Positions 15,584 through 23,335 of a stretch of 64,000 nucleotides of DNA are shown here, piece by piece. This DNA is from Paracoccaceae bacterium Fryx2. GTDB lineage: Bacteria; Pseudomonadota; Alphaproteobacteria; Rhodobacterales; Rhodobacteraceae. The notes under the pieces are model-generated. The model did no database searches and was not told the origin of the DNA. It worked only from the letters and a program-made list of their open reading frames with translations. The stretch covers positions 620,001 to 684,000 of the forward strand of contig JAVSGI010000005.1 in the NCBI GenBank assembly GCA_032334235.1, read 5' to 3'. The position numbers and the translations under genes are program-made. Within the stretch, counting starts at the first letter, position 1, and the number at the start of each line of letters is the position of its first letter.

Positions 15584-17190
15584 CCGCGCCGCTCCAGCAG
15601 CAGCAGTTCCAGCGCGGTGCGCCGCGCTGCCTCCTCCAGCCCGACATGGCGCAGCAGCGCCAGCCCTTCGGTCACGCCGCGCAGATTGCCCTGCACGCCG
15701 CCTGCGATGCTGTCCATCGCCAGCAGCAGCGCCTCGCCCAGCCGGTTTTCCTCCAGCAGCGCCAGCGCCTCGGCCGACGGGGCAGGGGCCAGAAAGGCCG
15801 GCGCGATCGCCCGGCCCATGCTGTCGATCGGTGTCACTCCCTCGACCGAGCCGCGCGCGATGCCGATCAGGAAAGCCTCGGTCGTGCCGGTCGGCTTCCG
15901 CGACACCGCCGCCTGCTCGTAACGGTCCGACAGCAGCGCGATGCGGAAGGCCAGCGCCCCCGCGACATCGGGCAGCCGCATCGCCAGCAGCGGCTCGGCA
16001 TAAAGCGCGGCGAAGGGCACCTCAAGCTCGGCCTCGGTCATGCGGTCCCAGACGGCGGGCAGGGCCTGCGCCACCGCCGCCGCATCCTTGCGCGCCAGTG
16101 CCGCGTCGAAGGTCTGGAACGCCTCGATGCGGTCCCACACCCCGCCCGACGCCGCGGGCTGACGCGAGGTGTAAAGCCCCAGCAACTGGTTGGGCGAGAT
16201 CACCCCGGCCCGCGCCAGCCGCTCGGCCGCCTCGACCTGCGCCTTCCAGCCCGCCTGTTCGCGCAGCTCGGCATGTGAAAAGGCCAGCGGCAGCCCCTGC
16301 GTCGGCAGCGGTTCACCGATCGCCTCGAACAGTCGCCAGACCAGCGGGGTCGGGCGCGCGGGGTTGGGCAGGGCCGGGTCTTCCTCGTAAAGATCAGGGT
16401 CGAGAAACCGCGACAGCAGCGCGTCCTCCTCGGGCGTGACGAACCCCAGCGCCTGCGCCGTGCGCAGCGTCAGGGCCGAGGCGTTCCAGTCGCCCGCCCG
16501 CGCCAGACAGAACACCCGCGCCGTGAAGGTCGGCGCCAGATCGGGCGACCCGCGCATCGCCTCGCAGGCGGCATCCTCGGTTCCGGTCAGCAGCGCCACG
16601 TCGAAGCTGCGGCGGAACAGATCCACGGTCCGCGCGCCAGAGGCTTCCAGCAGCGCCGCCGCCTGTTCCAGCGCGCCCATCTCCAGCAGCTTGTCGATCC
16701 GCGCCAGCAGCAGCACGCCACGCCCGGCCGCATCGGCAGGGGCCTCGGCCTCGGCCAGCAGCAGCGTGATCAGCAGCGCCTGCAACGTCGGCAGGGTGTC
16801 GGTGCGCTCGGCGGTGATGCGTGCCGCGATTTCCGCGGTGCGTCCCAGCCCCCACAGCGCGCGGGGCAGGCCGGTCACCTGCGGCGGAAGCAGGCCCAGC
16901 GCATCGGGCGACGGCCCGTCCAGCGGCGACACCGCGATGCTCTCGGGCAGCGCCCCGCCCGCCACGGCAGGCTCCTCGGGCGCCGGATAGGCCGCGGTCT
17001 GGGCCGGTTCGGTCACCGACTTCGAAAGCCAGTCGATGGCCGACAGCGGCTCCTGCGCCGCGGCCGCCCCGGCAAGCACGGCAAGCAGCGTCGCCAGCAC
17101 GGGGCCAGCGACGGGGGGGGCCATGCGCGGGACCGCCGTATGCGGGGCCATCATGCGCGGGCCCGGGCGCGGGGCCATGATCGTGGCCAT
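15580..17190 (-). CDS. Large exported alpha-helical protein of unknown function
   Basis: A protein of about 536 residues with an N-terminal signal (VAGPVLATLLAVLAGAAAAQEP) and an otherwise all-helical, Ala/Leu-rich sequence. Repeating LLARIDKLLEMGALEQAAALLEASG-like segments suggest tetratricopeptide-type helix pairs. I recognise no characterised family. Starts at 17190 (MATIM) and 17208 (MRTDARM, overlapping the upstream small gene) are both possible and neither has a clear ribosome site; the signal peptide is retained either way. It is sandwiched between a 44-aa membrane protein and xerD with overlapping or nearly overlapping junctions. That implies a three-gene leftward operon and probable periplasmic or membrane-associated action. 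Confidence 0.75.
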   Translation of the reverse strand: MATIMAPRPGPRMMAPHTAVPRMAPPVAGPVLATLLAVLAGAAAAQEPLSAIDWLSKSVTEPAQTAAYPAPEEPAVAGGALPESIAVSPLDGPSPDALGLLPPQVTGLPRALWGLGRTAEIAARITAERTDTLPTLQALLITLLLAEAEAPADAAGRGVLLLARIDKLLEMGALEQAAALLEASGARTVDLFRRSFDVALLTGTEDAACEAMRGSPDLAPTFTARVFCLARAGDWNASALTLRTAQALGFVTPEEDALLSRFLDPDLYEEDPALPNPARPTPLVWRLFEAIGEPLPTQGLPLAFSHAELREQAGWKAQVEAAERLARAGVISPNQLLGLYTSRQPAASGGVWDRIEAFQTFDAALARKDAAAVAQALPAVWDRMTEAELEVPFAALYAEPLLAMRLPDVAGALAFRIALLSDRYEQAAVSRKPTGTTEAFLIGIARGSVEGVTPIDSMGRAIAPAFLAPAPSAEALALLEENRLGEALLLAMDSIAGGVQGNLRGVTEGLALLRHVGLEEAARRTALELLLLERRG

Positions 17191-17197
17191 GCGCGCG

Positions 17198-17332
17198 TCA
17201 GTTCGCATCCAGCAGCACCGGTTGCGTGACGACCGACTGCTGCGGCGCCAGATCGCCCAGATAGGCATACCCGGCAAGGGCGATGAAGCCGAACACCCCC
17301 AGAACCAGTGCCGCCTTGATGATCCGTCCCAT
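17198..17332 (-). CDS. Small single-pass membrane protein (44 aa)
   Basis: An ORF of 44 codons reading MGRIIKAALVLGVFGFIALAG and then YAYLGDLAPQQSVVTQPVLLDAN. There is one hydrophobic segment (residues 6-24) preceded by two basic residues, predicting N-in with a short Pro/Gln-rich periplasmic tail. It is the first gene after a well-formed minus-strand promoter (17431-17459) and is followed within 8 bp by the large exported protein. It could anchor or assist that protein. Function is unknown. Confidence 0.65.
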   Translation of the reverse strand: MGRIIKAALVLGVFGFIALAGYAYLGDLAPQQSVVTQPVLLDAN

Positions 17333-17430
17333 GTGCCCGATATCCTTCCACTGCCGCCCGTTTCTTGCCGCCCGCCGCGCACCGCCCCCGTCCCCGGGGT
17401 GCGGCCCCGACGCACGGAGCCCTGCGCGCG

Positions 17431-17459
17431 ATTATATATGGCATTCGCGCCGAGTTCAC
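17431..17459 (-). promoter_or_regulatory. Sigma-70-type promoter for the 44-aa protein / exported protein / xerD operon
   Basis: On the minus strand, -35 GTGAAC (17454-17459) and a consensus -10 TATAAT (17431-17436) are separated by 17 bp. It is about 100 bp upstream of the 44-aa gene. Confidence 0.55.
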
Positions 17460-17561
17460 GCCATTCAGGGAAGAAAGATCACGACCGGGCGGCAGATCGC
17501 CGGGACTGTGACATCGGGGGACGATGCCGCCTCGCGCGGCTGCAAGGATAGTGCCGCAAAG

Positions 17562-18107
17562 ATGGGACGGCTGAAGAAAACGGTTGTGCTGGTGGGCATG
17601 ATGGGCGCGGGCAAGACCGCCGTGGGCACGCAACTGGCAAGGATGCTTGGCGTTCCCTTCCTTGATTCGGATGAGGAGATCGTGCGCGCCGCGCAACGCT
17701 CGATCCCCGAAATCTTCGAACGCGACGGCGAGCCGTTCTTCCGCGCCCGCGAAAGCGAGGTGCTGGCCCGGCTGGTCGCGGGGCCGCCCTGCGTGCTTTC
17801 GACCGGCGGGGGCGCGTTTCTGTCGCAGGCCAACCGCAGCGCCATTGCCGGGGCCGGCGTGTCGGTCTGGCTGCGGGCCGAGCTTGACCTGCTGTGGCAA
17901 AGGGTGCGGCACAAGTCCTCGCGCCCCCTGCTGCGCACGCCCAACCCGCGCGAGACCCTGCGCGGCCTTTACGAGGCGCGGGTGCCGATCTATGCGATGG
18001 CCGACCTGACGGTGGATGCCGAACACGATCTGTCGATCGAGGACATGGCGACGCGGGTGATCGCGGCACTGCAGACGCGGGCGGATGTGCTGGAAGGAAG
18101 ATCCTGA
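17562..18107 (+). CDS. aroK: Shikimate kinase
   Basis: A 181-residue cytoplasmic kinase phosphorylating shikimate with ATP in the chorismate pathway. The P-loop GMMGAGKTAVG is at residues 12-22, followed by DSDEEIVRAAQRSIPEIFE (Mg and shikimate binding), FRARESEVL, the STGGGAF motif, and the lid region HKSSRPLLRTPNPRETL. The start at 17562 has only a weak AAGGA about 13 bases upstream. In-frame GTG codons upstream cannot be excluded. It lies directly upstream of aroB with the two genes abutting (TGA then ATG), the usual aroKB operon. Confidence 0.93.
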   Translation: MGRLKKTVVLVGMMGAGKTAVGTQLARMLGVPFLDSDEEIVRAAQRSIPEIFERDGEPFFRARESEVLARLVAGPPCVLSTGGGAFLSQANRSAIAGAGVSVWLRAELDLLWQRVRHKSSRPLLRTPNPRETLRGLYEARVPIYAMADLTVDAEHDLSIEDMATRVIAALQTRADVLEGRS

Positions 18108-19223
18108 ATGGGAACCGATATCGTCGATGTGGAGCTTGGGTCGCGCCGCTATCAGGTGCGGATCGGCGCGGGCCTGATCGACCGGGCCGGGGCCGAGGTG
18201 GCGCCGCTGCTGAAGCGCCGCCGCGTGGCGGTGGTGACCGACGAAACCGTCGCCAGCCACCACCTGATGCGGCTTTCCGCCGCATTCGAGGCGGAAGGCA
18301 TCGCGATGACCGCGCTGGCGCTGCCGCCGGGCGAACAGACGAAGGGGTGGGAGCAGTTCGCCCGCTGCGTCGAATGGCTGCTGGAACAGAAGATCGAGCG
18401 CCGCGACATGGTGGTGGCGTTCGGCGGCGGCGTGGTTGGCGATCTGGTGGGCTTTGCCGCCGCCGTGCTGCGGCGCGGCGTGCGATTCGTGCAGATTCCC
18501 ACCACGCTGCTGGCGCAGGTCGACAGTTCGGTCGGCGGCAAGACCGGGATCAACACGGCGCAGGGCAAGAACCTGGTCGGCGCCTTCCACCAGCCCAGCC
18601 TGGTCCTTGCCGACATCGGCGTGCTGGAAACCCTGCCGCCGCGCGATTTCCGCGCGGGCTATGGCGAGGTCGTGAAATACGGCCTGCTGGGCGACGCCGC
18701 CTTCTTCGACTGGCTGGAAGGCAACGCAGGCGCATTGGCGGCCGACGCCACCCTGCGCCAGCGCGCCGTGCTGCGCTCGGTGCAGATGAAGGCCGAGATC
18801 GTGGCGCGCGACGAACACGAGGAGGGCGACCGCGCCTTGCTGAACCTCGGGCATACCTTCTGCCACGCGCTGGAAAGCGCCACCGGCTATTCCGACCGGC
18901 TGCTGCACGGCGAGGGCGTGGCGATCGGCTGCGCGCTGGCGTTCGAGCTGTCGCAGCGGCTGGGCCTTTGCGCGCAGGAAACGCCGGGCCGGGTGCGCGC
19001 CCATCTGCGCGCCATGGGGCTGCGCGTCGATCTGGCCGACATTCCGGGCGACCTGCCGGGGGCAGGGGCGCTGCTGGCGCTGATGGCGCAGGACAAGAAG
19101 GTGGTGGACGGCAAGCTGCGCTTCATCCTGGCGCGCGGCATCGGCGAGGCGTTCGTGGCGGACGACGTGCCCGGCGACATGGTGCACGCGGTGCTGGAGG
19201 ATGCGCTGCGCACCCGCCACTGA
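18108..19223 (+). CDS. aroB: 3-dehydroquinate synthase
   Basis: A 371-residue NAD- and metal-dependent enzyme converting DAHP to 3-dehydroquinate, the second step of the shikimate pathway. Visible family features are VVAFGGGVVGDLVGFAAAVL (NAD-binding Gly-rich loop), IPTTLLAQVDSSVGGKTGIN, GYGEVVKYGLL (metal-ligand Glu), and LNLGHTFCHALE with the following LLHGEGVAIG histidines. The ATG follows the aroK stop immediately and GGAAG upstream supplies a ribosome site. A 19-nt TAC-loop hairpin 8 bp past the stop probably ends the transcript. Confidence 0.95.
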   Translation: MGTDIVDVELGSRRYQVRIGAGLIDRAGAEVAPLLKRRRVAVVTDETVASHHLMRLSAAFEAEGIAMTALALPPGEQTKGWEQFARCVEWLLEQKIERRDMVVAFGGGVVGDLVGFAAAVLRRGVRFVQIPTTLLAQVDSSVGGKTGINTAQGKNLVGAFHQPSLVLADIGVLETLPPRDFRAGYGEVVKYGLLGDAAFFDWLEGNAGALAADATLRQRAVLRSVQMKAEIVARDEHEEGDRALLNLGHTFCHALESATGYSDRLLHGEGVAIGCALAFELSQRLGLCAQETPGRVRAHLRAMGLRVDLADIPGDLPGAGALLALMAQDKKVVDGKLRFILARGIGEAFVADDVPGDMVHAVLEDALRTRH

Positions 19224-19231
19224 CGCTCCGC

Positions 19232-19250
19232 GATATTTCTACGAAATATC
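19232..19250. terminator. 19-nt TAC-loop hairpin after aroB
   Basis: GATATTTC-TAC-GAAATATC: an 8-bp stem with a three-base loop, the same architecture as the pair at 348-386. It starts 8 bp after the aroB stop. Confidence 0.6.
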
Positions 19251-19281
19251 CGGCCGCCCTGCGGGCATCCCGCACGACCCG

Positions 19282-19309
19282 TTGCTTTCGGTCAGCCACC
19301 GCGTAAGCT
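19282..19309 (+). promoter_or_regulatory. Possible promoter of the 100-aa gene
   Basis: TTGCTT (19282-19287) and TAAGCT (19304-19309) with a 16-bp spacer, 31 bp upstream of the ATG at 19341. Confidence 0.35.
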
Positions 19310-19340
19310 TGCGCGGGTTCATTCTGACCAGAGGCACGTC

Positions 19341-19643
19341 ATGCGGTCGATTTCCGGACTCCTTCTCTACAATTCCGACGGTGCCCGCCTCGGCCAGCCC
19401 TGGCAGGTGCTGCGGCAGGACAGGGCCAATTTCCACCGCTTCCGCATCCGCCAGGAAGGCGACGAATCCGACCCGTTCTTCGGCGACGCCAACAACCGCG
19501 CCGCAATGGAACGGATGGTGATGAACGGCCGCATCGAGCGGTCGGCGGCGCGCCGCATCGTGGCGGGCGGCGCTGTGGTGCGGGTGCAGATCTTCGGGCA
19601 GGGCGGGCGCGGCACGTCGGTGCTGGTCGAGGTGTTGAACTAG
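19341..19643 (+). CDS. Hypothetical protein, 100 aa
   Basis: A 100-residue soluble protein starting MRSISGLLLYNSDGARLG, with an acidic centre (EGDESDPFFGDANN) and a C-terminal Gly-rich strand region (RVQIFGQGGRGTSVLVEVLN). GAGG lies 7 bases before the ATG. I do not recognise the family and see no signal, membrane or metal motif. It stands alone between aroB and the convergent ydcF-like gene. The two stop codons share the bases CTAG at 19640-19643. Base composition and codon use look like the neighbours, supporting a real gene. Confidence 0.65.
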   Translation: MRSISGLLLYNSDGARLGQPWQVLRQDRANFHRFRIRQEGDESDPFFGDANNRAAMERMVMNGRIERSAARRIVAGGAVVRVQIFGQGGRGTSVLVEVLN

Positions 19644-20164
19644 CCCCGCCAGCGCGCCAGCACCAGCCGCACCGCATAGGCGGGCAGGGCGAAGGCTTCG
19701 CGCAGGACCATCCGCAACCGCTGCCGCGGCCCCAGACGCGGCCCGTCCGCCCGGCCGGGCGCCGAGGCGCGGGCGGCCACACCCAGCATCCGCGCCGTCA
19801 GCAGGGCGCGCGGCACATGGTAGCCATCGGTCACGATCGTCACCGGCCCGACCGGCCCCTTTGGCAACATCGCCAGCGCGAAGCCCAGGTTTTCCAGCGT
19901 GCTGGCCGAGCGCAACTCGCGCAGCACCGCCCCGGGCGGCACCCCGGCGGCAATGCAGATCGCGGCCGCCACCTCTGCCTCGGCGGGAGGATGCCGCCCG
20001 GTCCCTCCGGTCGTGATCAGCAGCGTGGCGCCCCGGTCACGAAAGCAGCGCGCGCCATGTTCGGCCCGCCTGCGCAAGGTCGGGCTGGCCACGCCCCCGG
20101 CCCAGACCGCGGCCCCCAGCACGATCACCACCCCGCCGCTTGCGTCCGGCCGATCCTGGATCAT
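19640..20164 (-). CDS. YdcF / DUF218 family protein
   Basis: A 174-residue protein of the YdcF-ElyC-SanA (DUF218) family. Signatures are VVIVLGAAVWAGGVASPTLRRR at the start, LLITTGGTGRHPPAEAEVAA, the STLENLGFA segment and TIVTDGYHVPRALLTARM. Members are often membrane-linked and connected with envelope maintenance; the biochemical activity is not established. There is no obvious N-terminal membrane helix here, although the C-terminus is hydrophobic and basic (PAYAVRLVLARWRG). It is convergent with the 100-aa gene and followed upstream by tRNA-Gln on the same strand. Confidence 0.83.
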   Translation of the reverse strand: MIQDRPDASGGVVIVLGAAVWAGGVASPTLRRRAEHGARCFRDRGATLLITTGGTGRHPPAEAEVAAAICIAAGVPPGAVLRELRSASTLENLGFALAMLPKGPVGPVTIVTDGYHVPRALLTARMLGVAARASAPGRADGPRLGPRQRLRMVLREAFALPAYAVRLVLARWRG

Positions 20165-20245
20165 GGGCGATCTTGTCCTTCGCAGGGGGTCACCGGCCGC
20201 AGCATGGAAAGCTACAGCATTGCAGGCATTCGATTTTCCGGATTC

Positions 20246-20320
20246 TGGCTGGGGCGGGAGGGATCGAACCTCCGAATGTCGGTACCAAAAACCGATGCCT
20301 TACCGCTTGGCGACGCCCCA
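20246..20320 (-). tRNA. tRNA-Gln (anticodon TTG)
   Basis: A full 75-nt cloverleaf with encoded CCA. The 7-bp acceptor is TGGGGCG/CGCCCCA, the anticodon stem is TCGGT/ACCGA with loop TT-TTG-GT, and the T arm contains GGTTCGATCC. The TTG anticodon reads CAA. G73 precedes CCA. Confidence 0.95.
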
Positions 20321-20330
20321 ACTGAGCGGG

Positions 20331-20359
20331 TGTTTAGCGAAGCCTTCCGGGGGCTGCAA
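20331..20359 (-). promoter_or_regulatory. Promoter of tRNA-Gln
   Basis: On the minus strand, TTGCAG (20354-20359) and TAAACA (20331-20336) are 17 bp apart and place the start of transcription 3-4 nt before the mature 5' end. Confidence 0.6.
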
Positions 20360-20445
20360 GAGGCATTTCACGCAAAATCGCACCGCCATCGCACCCGCCC
20401 GCCGCACCGCTTGCCGGGCACCGGACCCTGCGCTAGGGATGCCGC

Positions 20446-21624
20446 ATGGAATGCTTTGACACCGTGATCCTCGGGGCAGGGGCCGCAGGCATGTTCTGCG
20501 CCATCGAGGCCGGACGCCGCGGCCGCCGCGTGCTGGTGATCGACCACGCCGCCGCCGCGGGCGAGAAGATCCGCATCTCGGGCGGCGGGCGCTGCAACTT
20601 CACCAACCTCGGCACCGCGCCCGACAGCTTCCTGTCGCGCAACCCGCGCTTCGCACTTTCCGCCCTCAAACGCTTCACGCCGGCGGATTTCATCGCCCGG
20701 CTGGATGCGGCGGGCATCGCCTGGCATGAAAAGACCCTCGGCCAGCTGTTCTGCGACGGCCCGGCCAGCCAGATCGTGACGCTGCTGCTGCGCGACATGG
20801 ACCGTGCGGGGGTGACCCTTTGGCTCGGCACCGCGCCGGGTGCGGTGCGGCGCACGGCAACCGGGTTCGAGGTTGACACCACGCGCGGGCCGGTGGCGGC
20901 AGCCTCGGTGGTGGTGGCGACCGGCGGCAAGTCGATCCCCAGGATGGGTGCCACCGGCCACGGCTACCAGATTGCCGAAAACTTCGGCCTGCGGCTGGTG
21001 CCGCAACGCCCCGGCCTCGTGCCGCTGACCTTTGCCGAGCAGGATCTGGCCGCGCTGAAACCGCTGGCCGGGCTGGCCGTCGCGGGCCGCGCCTCGGCGG
21101 GCGGGGCCGCGTTCGACGAGGCGGTGCTGTTCACCCATCGCGGCCTGTCGGGGCCCGCCATCCTGCAGATCAGCAACTACTGGCGCGAGGGCGAAGCCCT
21201 CACCGTCGATCTGGCCCGCGGCCAGGATGCCGCCGCCACCTTGCGCCGGGCGCGCAGTCAGAACGGCCGCATTGCGGTCCGCACGGCACTGACACAATTG
21301 CTGCCGGAAAAGCTCGCGCGCCACATCGAGACGCTGTCGGGGGTGCAGGGCAATCTGGCCGACCAGTCCAACGCCACGCTCGACCGGCTGGCAGGTCTGG
21401 TCCACAACCTGACGCTGCGCCCGGTCGGCACCGAAGGCTACCGCACCGCCGAGGTGACGCTCGGCGGCGTCGAGACCGGCGACCTCGACGCCCGCACGCT
21501 GCAAGCCCGCGCGGTGCCGGGGCTATACTTCATCGGCGAGGTGGTGGACGTGACCGGCTGGCTCGGCGGCTACAACTTCCAATGGGCCTGGTCGTCAGGC
21601 TGGGCGGCCGGGCAGGTCGCCTGA
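20446..21624 (+). CDS. HI0933/BaiN family NAD(P)/FAD-dependent oxidoreductase
   Basis: A 392-residue flavoprotein. The dinucleotide motif VILGAGAAGMFCAIEAG is at the N-terminus, followed by GEKIRISGGGRCNFTNL and VVATGGKSIPRMGATGHGY. The second FAD contact near the end is YFIGEVVDVTGWLGGYNFQWAWSSG. These define the HI0933-like family (BaiN/YhiN), whose substrate is uncertain; some members reduce bile-acid intermediates and most are uncharacterised. The length is slightly short for the family, consistent with the alphaproteobacterial subgroup. It is a single gene, starting 126 bp from tRNA-Gln on the opposite strand. Confidence 0.88.
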   Translation: MECFDTVILGAGAAGMFCAIEAGRRGRRVLVIDHAAAAGEKIRISGGGRCNFTNLGTAPDSFLSRNPRFALSALKRFTPADFIARLDAAGIAWHEKTLGQLFCDGPASQIVTLLLRDMDRAGVTLWLGTAPGAVRRTATGFEVDTTRGPVAAASVVVATGGKSIPRMGATGHGYQIAENFGLRLVPQRPGLVPLTFAEQDLAALKPLAGLAVAGRASAGGAAFDEAVLFTHRGLSGPAILQISNYWREGEALTVDLARGQDAAATLRRARSQNGRIAVRTALTQLLPEKLARHIETLSGVQGNLADQSNATLDRLAGLVHNLTLRPVGTEGYRTAEVTLGGVETGDLDARTLQARAVPGLYFIGEVVDVTGWLGGYNFQWAWSSGWAAGQVA

Positions 21625-21750
21625 AACGATGCGGGGGATACCCCCCTGACGGCATTCCATAAAGCCGATAATCAATATTATGTAATCGCAATCCACACTC
21701 ACGACCTGCGCCGAACCGGGCGCAGGTCGCAGGAGCCGCCTTTTTCGCTT

Positions 21751-21783
21751 TCACCTTTGTCCAAATATCCTCGCCGAAGGCCA
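21751..21783 (+). repeat. CAAATATCC-type intergenic repeat
   Basis: TCACCTTTGTCCAAATATCC followed by TCGCCGAAGGCC. It matches the copies at 27166-27249 and 29959-29990. Confidence 0.6.
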
Positions 21784-21894
21784 GAGAGGTTTTTCCCCGA
21801 CCGCCCATTCAGGAAATGCACCCCGGATCAATGTGTTGTCAGACCTTCTTCAGATCCGGCCTTCCGGCGCCGCAACCCGCCGCCGGGCCGCGCC

Positions 21895-21938
21895 AAGGAT
21901 TTTGAACAAAATCCTTGCAAAAATCTTGCAAGATTTTT
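21895..21938 (-). terminator. Tandem pair of AT-rich hairpins
   Basis: Two adjacent perfect inverted repeats: AAGGATTTTG-AA-CAAAATCCTT (21895-21916) and the 20-base palindrome AAAAATCTTGCAAGATTTTT (21919-21938). They lie 5 bp past the stop of the leftward oxidoreductase and resemble the pair at 348-386 in position and layout, so they probably end its mRNA. Confidence 0.6.
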
Positions 21939-21943
21939 GGCCC

Positions 21944-23125
21944 TCATACCACCGCCCGTTCCAGGAACGGCCGCCCGGCAAGCACGCGGCCGACGCCCAG
22001 ATCCGACAGGTCGAGGCTTTGCCAGCCGCCGGTCAGGATATGCTCGGCCACGCCACGGCCCACGGCGGGCGACTGCTGCAGCCCGTGTCCGGAAAACCCG
22101 TTCATCAGGAAAAGGTTGGGCCGTGCCGGATGCGGCCCGAGGATCGCGTTCTGGTCCAGCGTGTTGTAGGCGTAATGCCCGACCCAGTGGCGCACCACCT
22201 TGACCGCGTCGAACCCCGGCGCGCGTGCGTAGAGCTGTTCCCAGATCACGTCCTCGAACAGGTGCAGGTCGGGCTCGAAATCATCCGGCGCACAGGGGCC
22301 GTCGTCCTGCGGCACAGTGGCGGTGATCCAATGGTTCTGTTCCGGGCGCATGTAGAACCCGGCATCGACCAGCAGCGGCGCATCGGGGTGGCGGGCGTTC
22401 GGCGCGTCGATCACGAAGACGGTGCGCTTGCGCGGCTCGACCGGCAGTTCAAGCCCCGCCATCGCCATCACGGCCGCCGCCCGGGTTCCCGCCGCATTGA
22501 CCGCCACGCCGCAGGGCACCCGGCCACCCTGCCCCAGCAGCACCGCGCCGACCCGGTCGCCGGTGAGTTCCAGCCCGGTGACCTCGTCGCGGACGAACCG
22601 GACCCCTTGCGCCCGCGCCGCCATGCGCAGGCCGTTCAGCAGCCCCATGTTGTCGAACCAGCCCTCGTCGCGCGGCCCGAACGACCCCGCCACCAGATCC
22701 CCGACCTCCAGCCAGGGAAACCGCCGCTGCAACGCCGCGGGGTCCAGCATCTCGGTCGCGGCCCCGAGGCTGCGCTGCATCGCCGCCACCTCGGACAGCA
22801 CCGCCGCCCCTTCGGCCGTGCCGGTCAGGAACAGATAGCCGTTTTCGCGGAACCCCAGCGACCCCGCCTCGGGCAGCCCAAGCTCCTGCGCGAAATTGCG
22901 GATGAAGCCGATCCCGAAGCGCGAGATCGCCACGTTGACCGGCGTGGTGAACTGCGACCGGATCGAGGCGACCGACAGCGCGGTCGAGGCGCGGGCATAG
23001 CTCGGGTCACGCTCCACCACCAGTACCCGCAGCCCCGGCTGCATCTTCGTCAGCCAGAAGGCGCAGGACGCCCCCATCGCCGCACCACCGATCACCGCCA
23101 CGTCCACCGCCGCCTGTTCCGCCAT
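21944..23125 (-). CDS. DAO-family FAD-dependent oxidoreductase (sarcosine oxidase beta / FOXRED1-like)
   Basis: A 393-residue flavoenzyme of the D-amino-acid oxidase fold. It has VAVIGGAAMGASCAFWLTK at the N-terminus, ERDPSYARASTALSVASIRSQF (FAD and substrate region), a central VNAAGTRAA and the C-terminal FLMNGFSGHGLQQSPAVGRG. This family oxidises secondary or tertiary amines such as sarcosine, glycine betaine derivatives or related amino acids. The exact substrate cannot be read off. I chose the second ATG (23125, MAEQ) because AAAGGA is spaced six bases from it. It is divergent from the LuxR-type regulator, which may control it. Confidence 0.85.
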   Translation of the reverse strand: MAEQAAVDVAVIGGAAMGASCAFWLTKMQPGLRVLVVERDPSYARASTALSVASIRSQFTTPVNVAISRFGIGFIRNFAQELGLPEAGSLGFRENGYLFLTGTAEGAAVLSEVAAMQRSLGAATEMLDPAALQRRFPWLEVGDLVAGSFGPRDEGWFDNMGLLNGLRMAARAQGVRFVRDEVTGLELTGDRVGAVLLGQGGRVPCGVAVNAAGTRAAAVMAMAGLELPVEPRKRTVFVIDAPNARHPDAPLLVDAGFYMRPEQNHWITATVPQDDGPCAPDDFEPDLHLFEDVIWEQLYARAPGFDAVKVVRHWVGHYAYNTLDQNAILGPHPARPNLFLMNGFSGHGLQQSPAVGRGVAEHILTGGWQSLDLSDLGVGRVLAGRPFLERAVV

Positions 23126-23335
23126 CATTCGTCCTTTCGCGCGCATCTACCGCAGGCAATGCCCGCCCCGGATGCGCCTTCTTCCTCGACAAGTGCCCTG
23201 CCGCTTCGGTAATACAAGAATTGGGATGAGGAAAGCCGCGCGACCGGGCGTGCAGCGGGCAGTCGCATTGTCCGGTATGCATGGCAGGTGCCTGCGCGAC
23301 AAACTGCGCGTGCATGGCACGGCAAGCGGGGACAC

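Larger units (their letters stand above)
21625..21943. other. Intergenic region with CAAATATCC repeat and three hairpins
   Basis: 319 bp between convergent flavoprotein genes. It holds an AT-rich segment (21655-21690), a perfect 11-bp hairpin CGACCTGCGCC/GGCGCAGGTCG (21702-21729) followed after 11 bases by TTTTT, a CAAATATCC repeat (21751-21783) and a tandem pair of hairpins (21895-21938). A small RNA starting in the AT-rich part is possible but the promoter is poor. Confidence 0.5.
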
